A stretch of DNA of 64,000 bases from Lineus longissimus (lineage: Eukaryota > Nemertea > Pilidiophora > Heteronemertea > Lineidae): assembly GCF_910592395.1 (NCBI RefSeq), contig NC_088318.1, forward strand, positions 5,976,756-6,040,755. The letters are read 5' to 3'. Numbering within the stretch: position 1 is the first letter of the stretch; each line of letters opens with the position of its first letter. Under the pieces are notes generated by a model. The model was not told the origin of the DNA, did no database searches, and saw only the letters and a list, made by a program, of their open reading frames with translations. A program made the translations under genes and the position numbers. Below, in pieces: positions 1 to 9,419 of the stretch.

Positions 1-1400
1 CATTCATCATTCGCGCAGTGTTACATCAGAGTTTGGTTAATGTATATAATGTAACTGTGTCTCTGAAAACTCTTCTCTGATTTTACTTAGTATTTAGCAG
101 GCAGAAGATCAAAAATTTCCTGATTTTGTTTCCGTTGATAAGGGCTCGGTAACCTTGGTTATTTATCAGTGCACATGCGGAACCGGAAAATTATTCAAAT
201 ATATCCAGGCTCAGAAAACCTCCAACATTTGCCAAACACCGGCAACTTATTTTCATGTTTCGTTACTGTCCCTGAGATTTAATTCGTTAATTAGCTCCTT
301 CGGTGATGTGTTTTAGCCAAAACTGCAAACGAGAGATTTGTGACGCATGCGATCATGATTGCTGATTACGACGACGAAGATCGCCCGTTTGCGGGGTGCT
401 CAACCACTAGAAAAACGCGCTCGACCTTGAACGATTTGGGCAAGCCACGTATCTTATGGTTGCTGCAATACGACGCAGGTACATGTCCATTAAAATCTCT
501 GAATATTTGTTATGTGAACCTTATTCCCTGTCGGGTGTCAATTCAACTGAGGATCTTGAGAAGTTTGCCTCTCTCTGCCAATAGTGGATTTTCGCAAAGC
601 CCCGAAACGCCAACGAGAACGCCCATCCGATTGTACGAGCTCCTGAGCACAATGTCGACAAATGACTGATGACGCCAAGATATCCTCTGTTTTTCCAGTA
701 TTGAGGCTTATTTTATATACATGTACAAATATCAAAGTTGTCAATGTTGAATCTATTAATAGACTGCACCTAACGACTTCATTTGATAGCGGGATGTTCG
801 CTGAACCAGCTGGTCAAATCGAAGGTGTCTAGCTGAAACTCCGTACTGATCAAGAAGTTTCACAGTTACAGCACCATCTAGGCGATGATGACCTATTTTA
901 TTTTCTCTTTCAGAAAAGCCACTGAGTGAAGGAACACAATTAAAATTTTTCTTCCTTCTGACAGTTTCTGTATCCATCAACGATAAGGTCAACTAATTTA
1001 CGATTTCTTGATTTTATTACCCGTGTGAACAATTTCATTTCAAACTAAAAAGAACAACTGTTATATATCCAAATTATACGTTCACACATAGTTTGATAGA
1101 CAGAGTTTTTTTAGGCGAACTTGCCCGTGTAACAGCTATCAACACACATTTCGATTGCAATGCAGCATTTGCTTGGATGTAAAATGTCGTTTTCGCGGCA
1201 GCAGTCTGAATTTTTATTTCAAGCGAGATAAAGGTGAGTCGATCGAGTTGCACGTGCTGTGTGAATTTGTTGGACGGAACACATACATGGTCGAAGAGAT
1301 TATTCAGTACGTTAGCCAATGTGCGGACAACTTGTTAAATTCGGTATGAGTGAGCTGGACTGTTCGGTCTCTGAATCACGTACATCCGTGGTAATATGAA
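1..1400. other. non-coding, no gene recognised
   Basis: Several short open frames occur on both strands, but none has a recognisable motif, composition or exon structure, and they overlap one another. I see no strong repeat in this stretch. Confidence 0.4.
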
Positions 1401-1414
1401 TAACGAAGTGGCTA

Positions 1415-1440
1415 TGTACACAGCATACTGCTGTGTACGC
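1415..1440. repeat. palindrome built on ACACAGCA, first of a cluster
   Basis: The sequence GTACACAGCA, then TAC, then TGCTGTGTAC forms a perfect 10-bp-arm palindrome. Related copies lie at about 1850-1905 (TGCTGTGTAC and CACAGCATACTGTG) and about 1927-1953 (ACACAGCATGTTGTGTAC). The copies bracket the transposase-like fragment between them, so they may be terminal or subterminal repeats of that element. This role is inferred. Confidence 0.55.
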
Positions 1441-1516
1441 AGGAACAAGTTGGTTGCATGCACAGCAGAGGCGAATTAACATAACCGCGTCATCAATGAC
1501 TTCAGCTGGAGAAAAA

Positions 1517-1768
1517 ATGGCGGTGGCGGTGGCGGTGGAACAACTACCCGCTTCCCTTCAAGTTGGGGCCAAATTCTCATCCTTTCCCGCCTTCCAAACA
1601 GCTCTCTTTCGGTATCGGGAGCAACACAACGTTACCTTTGTGATACGGCACTCTAGAACCATCGACAAACAAGAAAGAGTCTTAAAAAATGATGGGAAAA
1701 TTCCACAGCACTTGAAGTACCACTGCAAGCATGGTGGAAAACACGCTAGCCGAAGCCCCGGTTTTTGG
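1517..1768 (+). pseudogene. N-terminal fragment of a MULE/ZSWIM3-like protein
   Basis: An open frame starts at an ATG in good context (AAAATGG) and continues past 1800, but only the first ~85 residues look protein-like. Visible features are a short Ala-Val repeat after the start, then QVGAKFSSFPAFQTALFRYR. This resembles the 'G..F.sf..f..al..y' segment at the N-terminus of ZSWIM1/3 proteins and Mutator-like transposases. A basic part follows with YHCKHGGKH, consistent with the start of a zinc-binding (FLYWCH/WRKY-like) fold. After about 1768 the reading becomes unlike protein and merges with repeated ACACAGCA palindromes. No SWIM or DDE domain follows, so this is probably an isolated first exon or a transposon remnant. 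The family call rests on motif resemblance only. Confidence 0.4.
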
Positions 1769-2155
1769 ATGGCATGTGTGCCATATGACCAAAGCAGTTT
1801 TCTCCAGCCAGGGAAGTCTGCTGTGTACTCTAGACAATGCTGTACATTGTATACATGCTGTGTACGCAAGCGCGATGCTTGCTAGCGTTCACAGCATACT
1901 GTGTTTGCAACAATACTTTTTTCTGTTGCATACACAGCATGTTGTGTACATATCCTCTTCCATAAATAAAATGAAGTGCCTAAGGAAAAACCTCTACGAC
2001 GTGCATATTTGTGTTACAATAACTAGTATTTCCTTTTGCTTGCTAGCTGCCGCAACGACTGTGTTCAGAAAAGCTTGACATGTTCTTGTTCTCTTATGCA
2101 TTGTCTACTCTCTGAAGATCCACTCCATCTATCAGGAATTCATAAAATTGGCAAT

Positions 2156-3271
2156 TTACCCAGAACTCTGCCGGTTTATTCGGAACATCTTTTGTACTTC
2201 CTGGCGATAAAATGGCAAAGTAAAGCCGTAAACGACAAAATTATAACAATAATTGAACATGCTGACCAAATTTAAGAACTTCATGACATGGAACAGCAAC
2301 TGATAGCGCGCTTTGTTCAAATTATCTCGTTCATCGGCTAAGTACGTTAATAGTGTTGTCAGAGGTAAAAGTAATATGACGTACAGGGTGGAGACTGACA
2401 TTAGGGAGATTAGTAACCTACCTTCGCCGCCGCCTTTACGGGCATTTTCTCCTAGCCTCTGTTTCCTAGAGAGGGAAATGGCAACCAATATCAAAATGTT
2501 GGCAAGGAAAATCAAGGTACATGGAACATAACCGTAGAAAGCGATGTCCAGCTGCCAAAGCACAGCTGAAATATACTGAGTCGTTTGATAGAAGCAGAGA
2601 GCCACTGATCCTGAAAGAACACCCAATAAAATGAAACGCTGAACACTAAGGAGTATAGCGGTGACGAATATGACAACAATTACTAATTTCCTCTGTTTTG
2701 ACGTGATTGTCGCACGTTTTAGAGGAAACCAAACCACGTAGGCCCGCTCCACAGAAAAAGCCACGATTATCCACGCTGATATTACTTCGAAAATGTGACG
2801 AAAACCAGCAAGAAATTTACATGTTGTGTTACTGTACGTTAAGAGGTCACCTATATCGTACGCGCCATCCGTGATATGCTTTAGACCGAAAGATATCCAG
2901 TCGGTCACTCCTCCCATAAGAATGACGCCAGTATCGGAAACAGCAAGACAACTGAGGTACTGGACGCAGGCGTTCGCCCGCCTCCTCACCCGCAAGAATA
3001 TCACAAAGGACAATGCGTTGCCGATGATCCCAAGTGGAAGAACGACCACCATAACATAGGCCTGAGTAAAGTCTAAAAGCTGCTGGCTGAAATACACAGG
3101 CTGTCCCGATTCCAGGATGTCTGTAAGTCGTGTAGTGCCACTAGATGTCATGGCTTGGGCAACGATATAGTTCATATCACAATCTCTACATTCCCTGATA
3201 ATTCGAAGGAATCTTGGCAGTTGGGTACACGCGGACCGCAATTGTCTGATTATTCGAGTTAGTGCACGCAT
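2156..3271 (-). CDS. class A (rhodopsin-like) G protein-coupled receptor, probably for a neuropeptide
   Basis: A single-exon frame of 371 residues with seven hydrophobic segments: TM1 near residue 70 (GIIGNALSFVIFLRV, with the conserved Asn), TM2 (YLSCLAVSDTGVIL, with the sodium-site Asp), TM3 starting at TCKFLAGF, TM4 (KLVIVVIFVTAIL), TM5 (GYVPCTLIFLANILILVA), TM6 (LLISLMSVSTLYVILLLP) and TM7 ending NFVVYGF. The TM3-ECL2 disulfide partners are present (TCKF and ALCFYQ). The DRY motif is ERA and NPxxY is NFVVY; NF in place of NP is common in FMRFamide-type invertebrate peptide receptors. TM6 lacks CWxP. A glycosylation sequon (SNTTC) lies in the first extracellular loop. The first Met gives an arginine-rich leader; a downstream Met (MNYIV or MTSSG) is an equally good start. 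The ligand cannot be named. The frame is intact, so it is probably functional. Confidence 0.85.
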   Translation of the reverse strand: MRALTRIIRQLRSACTQLPRFLRIIRECRDCDMNYIVAQAMTSSGTTRLTDILESGQPVYFSQQLLDFTQAYVMVVVLPLGIIGNALSFVIFLRVRRRANACVQYLSCLAVSDTGVILMGGVTDWISFGLKHITDGAYDIGDLLTYSNTTCKFLAGFRHIFEVISAWIIVAFSVERAYVVWFPLKRATITSKQRKLVIVVIFVTAILLSVQRFILLGVLSGSVALCFYQTTQYISAVLWQLDIAFYGYVPCTLIFLANILILVAISLSRKQRLGENARKGGGEGRLLISLMSVSTLYVILLLPLTTLLTYLADERDNLNKARYQLLFHVMKFLNLVSMFNYCYNFVVYGFTLPFYRQEVQKMFRINRQSSG

Positions 3272-3980
3272 ACATACTTTTAGTCCTGCAAGAGTGGTTG
3301 ACTTACGCTACCAACGACCATCGCAGAGCAAGGCATGCAGAAGACAACTCTCTCCATCAAGAACAAAGTCAGTGTTGTTCCCAAAAACGGTATACGATGG
3401 GGTTGCCGTGGATATGCGTTGACCATGCTGACATGTGCCTAGCTTGTTGGTCCACATTATTGCAGGTCACACGAAAAGTTTGAAGAGCGATGCTGCTACT
3501 TCCGTCGTTCAGCGAAAACAAAATAACTCAATCAGCCCTTTCGGCTGTGGTCAAACAAACCAATCATTTTCCTCAATCTGTTTCTACCGAGCAAAGATCC
3601 ACACCAAAGGTTTAGATGCATGAGGTGAGTATGCGTACAGTACCGTATGCGTATTTTTGTTCACAAACTCCACGAATCATCGGCCGATACAATTGCACTT
3701 CTCTCGTGTGTGTAAAGTAGATCCCATTATTATTAATTACGGGCCATCGTTCTTCCAGCTGAGAATCTATTTTCAAGTGACTTATATGAGCCTTAGAGTT
3801 TTTTAGTTTCCGTCACTTTGTCCTCGCTAAATCAAAATAGTAAGCCAGCATTGTCTATTGAAATGTATTTATGGTTGCGTATATTTATAGCAAGGTTATA
3901 CGATACGGCACGCCGTACTATTATCACCTCGCTTCATTTGTTTTTGGGTCTTTAGACAATGCAATTTGATATTGATAAGA
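3272..3980. other. non-coding spacer upstream of the GPCR
   Basis: Short open frames here carry no recognisable domain. This is the expected position of the GPCR promoter and 5' UTR (minus strand), but I could not identify a TATA box or a defined start site. Confidence 0.35.
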
Positions 3981-3984
3981 GTAC

Positions 3985-4258
3985 ATAGCTACATAATCAC
4001 ATGAAGTTTGGTTGCAATCCGATCATTGGTTTGGGAGTAATAGGACTTTGTTTAATTTTTAAGATGGCCGCCTGGCGGCCATATTGGTAGATGGATTTGA
4101 CTGAAAATCAAGGAAGTTGTAGATAGTACATAGATATACAATCACATAAAATTTGGTTTCAATCCGACTTTGTTTTAATTTTCAAGATGGCTGCCTGGCG
4201 GCCATATTTGAAATTCGAACGGGACAAATTTTTGGAGTAGAATAGATATATGACCTCA
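3985..4258. repeat. left part of an older interspersed repeat split by the LTR element
   Basis: Two imperfect direct copies of a unit of about 130 bp are visible. Each contains a near-identical 'TACATA..ATACAATCACAT' segment and a palindrome ATGGCCGCC-T-GGCGGCCAT (second copy ATGGCTGCC). The sequence resumes after the retrotransposon at 15026, where another AAGATGGCCGCCTGGAGGCC occurs. Together they form the pre-insertion repeat, ending near 15395 in a GACGGACGACGGAC-rich tail followed by GGTCAGCTAAAAA. Confidence 0.6.
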
Positions 4259-4721
4259 TGTAACAACCAAAAATCGTGGGACCATACCCTAGTTATAACA
4301 ACACAAGTCTGGATATGCGAATGTGGTGTTTATTTCTTAATGTTGCACTGTCTACTATTAATTACACACTGTATGCTGTGTGCTTCAAGAGCATACACTA
4401 TGTACAAAGCACTACAGCCATGCTGACTCTCAACTTAGTTTCTGAAATTACAAAGATGTGGGCCTACCACCTACGAAATAAAGAACATGGGGGTTTAATA
4501 ATATTTAGCTTGGACCATTGGGGGAGGCATAGCCAGGTTCATCACCTTAAAGTTGAACAAAATTGGAATTTAGATGGAGAAGAAGAAAAACACGGTCATG
4601 GAAGACATGTTGGAATTTTGTGACACCAGATTGAGGCTCAGTTCAATCAGGTCACAGGCCTACAGGCCTACAAAGTGTGTAACAAAAAATTGAGGCCCAA
4701 ATACAAAATGACCTGGCTACA
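4259..4721 (-). repeat. 3' LTR of the Ty3/gypsy element
   Basis: It is about 98.7% identical to 14558-15021 by eye. On the plus strand it begins TGTAACAACC and ends CTGGCTACA; on the coding strand it starts TGTAGCCAGG and ends GGTTGTTACA. An apparent plus-strand open frame inside it is an LTR shadow, since the same frame recurs in the other LTR. Confidence 0.95.
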
Positions 4722-4735
4722 CACTTCCCCCACTA
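4722..4735 (-). promoter_or_regulatory. polypurine tract (plus-strand priming site)
   Basis: Read on the minus strand the bases immediately 5' of the 3' LTR are TAGTGGGGGAAGTG, directly followed by the LTR start TGTAGCC. Position and composition fit the polypurine tract that primes plus-strand DNA synthesis in LTR elements. Confidence 0.75.
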
Positions 4736-4736
4736 A

Positions 4737-4974
4737 ACATTATCGTCCTCTATTACTGAAATATGCATTGGGGATGTCAATCTAGAGTCCATTCCAACTC
4801 TTCTGGTACAGACATTAAATTTGCTGCGAGAGCATTTTGAGAACACTGTGAGCATTCCACGACCACGTCCAGCGCCAGTCTTGCCAGATAATGCCAATGG
4901 CAATGGCAACCGCAGCCGGGGTAGGCCAAAACTACATCTTCCCTGAGTCAAAGAACAGATTGAATATCTCTTGG
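4737..4974 (+). pseudogene. captured exon with an RGRPKL/EQIEYLL motif, like integrase-core-domain proteins
   Basis: A plus-strand frame runs from just inside the polypurine tract for about 79 codons to a splice donor (TTGG then GTAAGT, donor at 4975). It contains LLREHFENTV, a Pro-rich PRPRPAPVLP linker, an Asn/Gly stretch, then RGRPKLHLP, a TGA at 4944-4946, and KEQIEYLL. The pattern 'RGRP+..IP..QLEYLL' at an exon end matches my memory of the segment before a helix-turn-helix in invertebrate and fish proteins with an rve integrase-core domain. The TGA sits where Arg (CGA) would be expected, so the exon is dead. It is on the opposite strand to the retrotransposon genes and directly abuts its polypurine tract, which suggests capture or rearrangement inside the element. 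Confidence 0.45.
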
Positions 4975-5044
4975 GTAAGTTTTCCATTTGATTGGATAAC
5001 ATTTCAATTTATTTTGCCCAACCGAGGCCTCCAACCAATAATCT

Positions 5045-5272
5045 TCACTCAATCCAGATTCCACACTGGATAAGGAGTCTCCTCATCCTTGGGAGAGGCA
5101 AAATAAATCGAGCTCTAAGTGGATCCCCAATGCATATTTCAGCACAGTCTCTAGCCAAAGATTCAACCATGAAAATCACAGATTCCTCTAAATTTACCTG
5201 TCGTTCTATACATATATCCACCTCAACGAGAACGCGCTTAACATGGTCTGCTAAGTGCAAAAGCAAGGCCAT
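5045..5272 (-). pseudogene. second fragment related to the captured exon, inverted orientation
   Basis: The minus-strand frame begins MALLLHLADHVKRVLVEVD and passes through ESLARDCAEICIGD. It shares the 20-bp sequence CTGAAATATGCATTGGGGAT, in the same reading frame (EICIGD), with the plus-strand exon at 4756-4775; here the match is at 5123-5142 in reverse. Past that point the two frames diverge. I infer that this piece and the exon at 4737 derive from one gene broken by an inversion or by an inverted partial duplication. The leucine-rich amphipathic start could be helical. Function unknown. Confidence 0.35.
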
Positions 5273-5385
5273 TTGAAGTGCGCCTACTACATTACAGTTA
5301 CCAATTGGTAAATCGTATGTCGCTTAGAGCAAAAACAATAATCATCAAGACACAAGAGCGCCGCGATGCGGGTGGCTGAGGAACC

Positions 5386-5474
5386 TTATATGCGACAGCA
5401 GTTATCCGACAGCACTTATCCGACACTAGTTATCCGACACTAGTTATCCGACGGCACGTTTATGCGACAGAAGT
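5386..5474. repeat. short tandem repeat, unit TTATCCGACA plus 5-6 variable bases
   Basis: Five to seven degenerate copies occur in a row: TTATATGCGACAGCAG, TTATCCGACAGCAC, TTATCCGACACTAG (twice), TTATCCGACGGCACG and TTTATGCGACAGAAG. The core TTAT(CC/GC)GAC recurs every 14-16 bp. Confidence 0.8.
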
Positions 5475-5479
5475 TATAC

Positions 5480-6580
5480 ATTCGCGTTATGTTCTTTGTA
5501 GGGGTCGCGAGTTAGATACGCGCGTTTTGCTCTGTACGCACGGGTTGCTCTACACACACACACGAGTCGCCAGTTACAAAGACGCGTTTTAGGACATCAT
5601 TTAATGCGGAAATAACCGCCCATATATGACCTATGACTGTCGCTCTAACGCACTGACTATCCTCTTCTCTCGTACCATCTCCATAAATAGCGGATACCAC
5701 ACTCCTCCGTCCATGAACATTATGTATCGCTACATATGCCACATCTCACTTGAGCGTGATGCCATCTAATAAGCACAACAAAGTTCATCAGACCTAATCA
5801 ACCACGTATGTTCTAAATGCCGCACGGAATTCCACATTCAACGAACATTGCGTCATCACAAGACAACAGCAGCAGAAGTACGAGCCCAAACGGTGTAAGG
5901 GGTTATAACAAGAGTATGCATTAACCACAGTTCTTGAAGTCCGTATATCACTATGTTTTAAGTTCTTTAAAGGATCCAAAGTAAAATTCACTGCAACTGA
6001 TGGCACTAAGTTCATTTGGTTGAAATGTCACATACCGATACCGATCACCAAATACTACACCTGTGAACATCTTTCACTCAACACGTCTCTACATATCGTA
6101 GACCAGATCGTTCTATAGCAAGCCAAAGCAAGGATCATACGCAGCTAATTAGAAAAACATAACTTTTACAAAAAAAGAGTGATGGGTCACCAACCTGGCA
6201 ATGTCTTCCCCAATTAAGAACATGTACTAATACAACTTAAGGGCGGGTTAAACACAAAACTACCTCTAGCTAGAGAATGAAAACACTACTACAGCGTTGA
6301 TTGTTCAAACGTTTATTTTCCAAAAGAAAACAAAAGAGAAAAATATCAGCTACCATCAACTACATGTACCTAACTCTACCCGGATAATCCTACAGGGTTT
6401 GTTCAATAACAGCAATTTCTAGAGATGACTAACATACATCAGGATGAATTTAGTAACAACATCAAATCACACACAAAAGTCCTGTCTCATAACAATGACT
6501 AGCAAGTGAAATTTCAACACACTGCTGCGTAGCAGGGTGTATCACATTATCTAAACCTTTGGACTGAATCAACTTAGCTA
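5480..6580. other. non-coding stretch inside the retrotransposon boundaries
   Basis: No gene recognised. Only short frames without motifs occur. A CACACACACACG run lies near 5553. Its origin (captured host DNA or a further nested element) is unclear. Confidence 0.35.
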
Positions 6581-6586
6581 AACTAA

Positions 6587-7164
6587 CTAGTAAGCAACCA
6601 TAACATCCATGATTGTCTCAGGAATGCACTTCACAAGCAGTTCACTCCACTCCTTCCTATATCAATTCTCATAATCGAGCTCAAGGCGTTGAAGTATAAT
6701 TCTAAAATACCTTGGTACCGTAAAGTCAACTTTTAAATGGAAAATGCATAAGCCTCGTTCTGAGAGCGGAGTGTTTTGGACACGCAACCAAGATGCTCTA
6801 CCAAAGTTCCCTCGGGTTGCACTAAAATGTGGAAACCATGCACACGTCACGTCAATGGAATTTCAGCTCACTTCAGAAGTTTGAGGCTCTCAAAACACTG
6901 CTTCAAACACAAATCAGCCAAGGAAGCATCAACCACCCTAAGTTTTTTAATGAGCACTACACATATTTGCCGAGAAAAACGCTCCAAATAGCCCATTTGC
7001 GCGGATTTTAGCATCACTTGAGCGAGCCGATGCGGACTTCCTATGCGCGCTGTACAAAATGTACATGTCTCATTTTCTGTAACGTTGCCGTAACATAATG
7101 TAAACAACGGCGCTACCGGCGCTCCGGCCGGGCCGGCGATGGATGGAATTTGCCAATTTCGCAC
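6587..7164 (-). pseudogene. remnant of an unrecognised protein-coding sequence
   Basis: Two minus-strand frames look protein-like. The first (7164-6868, 98 residues) contains a Cys pair (TCTFCTARIG). The second (6850-6662) contains CAWFPHFSATRGNFGRASWLRVQ and LCIFHLKVDFTVPRYFRIILQRL, then a TGA, a few more protein-like residues (KEWSELLVKCIPE) and a TAG at 6587-6589. I do not recognise the family. The in-frame stops and the break between the frames suggest a decayed gene or transposon open reading frame. It lies inside the LTR element, on the same strand as gag and pol, but is not a known retroelement domain. Confidence 0.3.
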
Positions 7165-7212
7165 ATATTCAAGTTATTTTCGTGACCTATCTTTTAAGTT
7201 TGAGGTATTTTA

Positions 7213-7391
7213 GAATAGAAATTGAACCCTCGGCTTCTGACCTTGGTTGAGTTACCAAGACACTCTCGGGTGGAGCTAAAATTTCGCCCAAACCCTCGCC
7301 TGTCGGCTCGGGTTTGGACTGTATTTTAGCTCCACCCTCGAGTGTCTTGGTAACTCAACCAAGGTCCTCCGCCTCGGGTTCAATTCCTTAA
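7213..7391. repeat. long hairpin (foldback) of about 170 bp
   Basis: Two inverted arms of about 65 bp (7221-7287 and 7318-7386) contain ACCTTGGTTGAGTTACCAAG and its complement. A second nested stem (CCAAACCC with GGGTTTGG) lies in the loop. The arms differ at only a few positions. It sits just downstream of the pol C-terminal tail on the element's coding strand. Confidence 0.85.
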
Positions 7392-7403
7392 ATGCAACAC
7401 ATA

Positions 7404-7870
7404 TTAAGTTGGATAGCTACGCCTTATCACCGGGATAGTTGTAGCCCCCGCAAGTGCAGCAACAGCTCCAAATAACTGAGCAACAGCATTCTGTTGATGA
7501 ACACTTGGATTCCCCAATGCGTCATATCCTAAACGTTCTGGTGGGCCACGATGTCTCCCCGATCTTCTTGGCGGACTATCATAATCAGCAGTCTGCTGAT
7601 CAGCAGCGGCCGGTATTGCTTGTTGTGGAATTGTCTGTGGTATATCCTGTTCAGACTCAGAATCGGAAGTATCCCAAAAAGGCCGCTCAGGCTCTTCCTG
7701 GGCAGGTTCATCCTCTGAACTAGACACTGGTTGTGCAAATTCTTCTTGTACTGGTACTGATATGGTCTTCTTCCTGGGTTTAGGAACTGGGCGGTCTGAA
7801 CTTGATGGCGTTGGTTGTTGAGGATCCTTTTACCCTGGAAGTGGTAGGAATCCACACATCCACACATCCA
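7404..7870 (-). pseudogene. pol: C-terminal tail of gypsy-type pol polyprotein
   Basis: The minus-strand frame ending at 7404 contains an acidic region (SSSEDEP, DTSDSESEQD) and then RRSGRHRGPPERLGYDALG. This basic 'RRS.R...PPERLGY' motif close to the stop is typical of the extreme C-terminus of gypsy-type pol polyproteins, after the integrase. Upstream the frame continues through a Pro/Ser-rich and KPRKK stretch, but meets a stop near 7834 and a frame change before the Harbinger insertion. The segment that should join this tail to the integrase catalytic core (roughly one to two hundred residues) is not visible, so sequence was lost at or near the insertion. Confidence 0.65.
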
Positions 7871-7877
7871 CACAGTT

Positions 7878-8081
7878 ATGAGACAGACCTAGGTCTGTCT
7901 CATAACAAAACGTAAGGGACGGACGGGAACCAAAATCAACGTCCATGGACGCGTAGTAGGATTAATCTAATAGGCCTTCATGAGACAGACCTAGGTCTGT
8001 CTCATAACAAAACGTAAGGGACGGACAGGAACCAAAATCAACGTCCATGGACGCGTAGTAGGATTAATCTAATAGGCCTTC
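7878..8081. repeat. 102-bp tandem duplication of the Harbinger left terminus, each copy with a 26-bp palindrome
   Basis: Copies at 7878-7979 and 7980-8081 differ at one position by eye. Each starts with a perfect palindrome centred on AGACAGACCT/AGGTCTGTCT, so the TIR tip meets its own complement head to head. Confidence 0.9.
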
Positions 8082-8378
8082 ACATGTCACGTGGAGTACG
8101 TTTGCGTTCCAAGTTCTGAATGGAGGCCGGCCATGTAACAATGATCTTTGCACTGGATAATTGCATTCAATGGCAATAGACAGCCCATATGGGAAGGCTC
8201 ATGTAATTTTCCTTTATTATGCGTCTGGCCTTATCCCTGTGGTGACATGATTAGACACGCATTGAAAATGGTCAATAAAGTATCATTCCTTTGTCCGAAA
8301 TTGAATTGATTATTGATAACATTTAATTGCCATGGTTTGTGTTGGCCAGCAGTCGCTTGGCCTCACGCTACTTTCACC

Positions 8379-9045
8379 ATGGAGAGAATTAGGATGTTTT
8401 TGTTCGCTGCTCCGCCGCCCATACCACCGCCACCAGTTTTGCTTACACCAGCATTTCATAATTTAGAAGTGCGTCCGCCTCCGTTGCCTCCAAGACTTGA
8501 TGAAGTTCTCACCAATCAACCAAATGGTCCATACGGGTGGTAACGACGGTTTACCAGGATTAGAAACCACCAGATGGACTTTTGGTATCTATCAGGTGAG
8601 ACAGTGGCCTCTTTCCAGCACCTCGTAGAGGACATTACGCCCCTTCTGAAAAACAGGCCAGGAGGTACCGAGATCATTTGCTGTCGGTGGAGAACCGTTT
8701 ACTACTTTTTTCTATTGGATCAAGAAATATCCGGACATTGTTGCGATAAGTGCAATGTTTGATATCAGCAAGCAATCTGTTTGCAGGGAACTTTATTTTA
8801 TGACAGATGTTTTGTGGACTTATTTTCAAGACGGTATAACATGGCCGACCGATGAAGAGTGGGAACAACTGCGGGGCAACTGGGATACTATTCCAGATGC
8901 TGTTAGGGCGATAGATGGAACGGTACACGCAATCGAGATTCCAGAGACTGAGGATCCCCCGCACCTGTTCTACAGTGGCCATGTCCACAAGTATTGTATC
9001 AGCACTCAGGTCATTATCGACAATCGTGGAATGAGTTGTGCTCCC
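8379..9045 (+). pseudogene. Harbinger-type transposase, broken and truncated
   Basis: Frames in succession give MERIRMFLFAA at the start, a middle segment with FQHLVEDITPLLKNRPGG, then a longer frame with YWIKKYPDIVAISAMF, SKQSVCRELYF and W.TIPDAVRAIDGTVHAIEIPE followed by SGHVHKYCISTQVIIDNRG. AIDGT and VIIDNRG match the first two Asp-bearing blocks of the DDE_Tnp_4 nuclease of PIF/Harbinger elements. The final Glu block is absent: the frame stops at 9054, shortly after the second Asp, where it abuts an opposite-strand frame. At least two frame changes (near 8540 and 8700) disrupt it. It lies between terminal inverted repeats of the same element. Confidence 0.7.
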
Positions 9046-9059
9046 CTTGAATAATCGGT

Positions 9060-9413
9060 ATATGGAAGTGGCCCCTTTGTTACTGTGCTACTGTTGTGTG
9101 GGGTGCGGGTGCGTTTGTGGAGGGAGGTATACGATACATGTTCTAACTCAGCAATTTCTCTTGCAATAACTTCTCTTATCCTTCGTCTGAGTTGTTTTGC
9201 GGTTCGCCTAGCGGATAATGCCCTTGTGCGTTCCGGCAAACGGTTGACATTTTGCCGGATGTGGCCTAGAATGCGAACATAATTATTTCTATGTCGCTGG
9301 TACCCTTCCCGGAGAAGGGCCATCTCCTCCATGCCAACAAGCACTCTATCACACATGACTGTTCGTTCACTTTGACAACACTGTACTAAAAACCGCGCTA
9401 AAACTAGACCCAT
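9060..9413 (-). pseudogene. possible second Harbinger protein, C-terminal part
   Basis: A minus-strand frame of up to 135 residues has a helical, charged composition: LLREGYQRHRNNYVRILGHI, then ARRTAKQLRRRIREVIAREIAELE. PIF/Harbinger elements normally carry a second, DNA-binding (Myb/SANT-like) protein besides the transposase, often in divergent or convergent orientation. This position inside the element fits that role. I see no clear Myb tryptophan pattern, so the assignment rests mostly on context. Its last residues overlap the end of the broken transposase frame. Confidence 0.3.
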
Positions 9414-9419
9414 ATCATA

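Noticed and set aside
340-669. 109-codon plus-strand frame
   Set aside because: Starts at a non-ATG codon, has no motif, and is overlapped by an opposite frame.
4276-4623. 115-codon plus-strand frame with hydrophobic start
   Set aside because: It lies wholly inside the LTR, and a shorter version of the same frame recurs in the other LTR (14575-14832). It is LTR sequence, not a gene.
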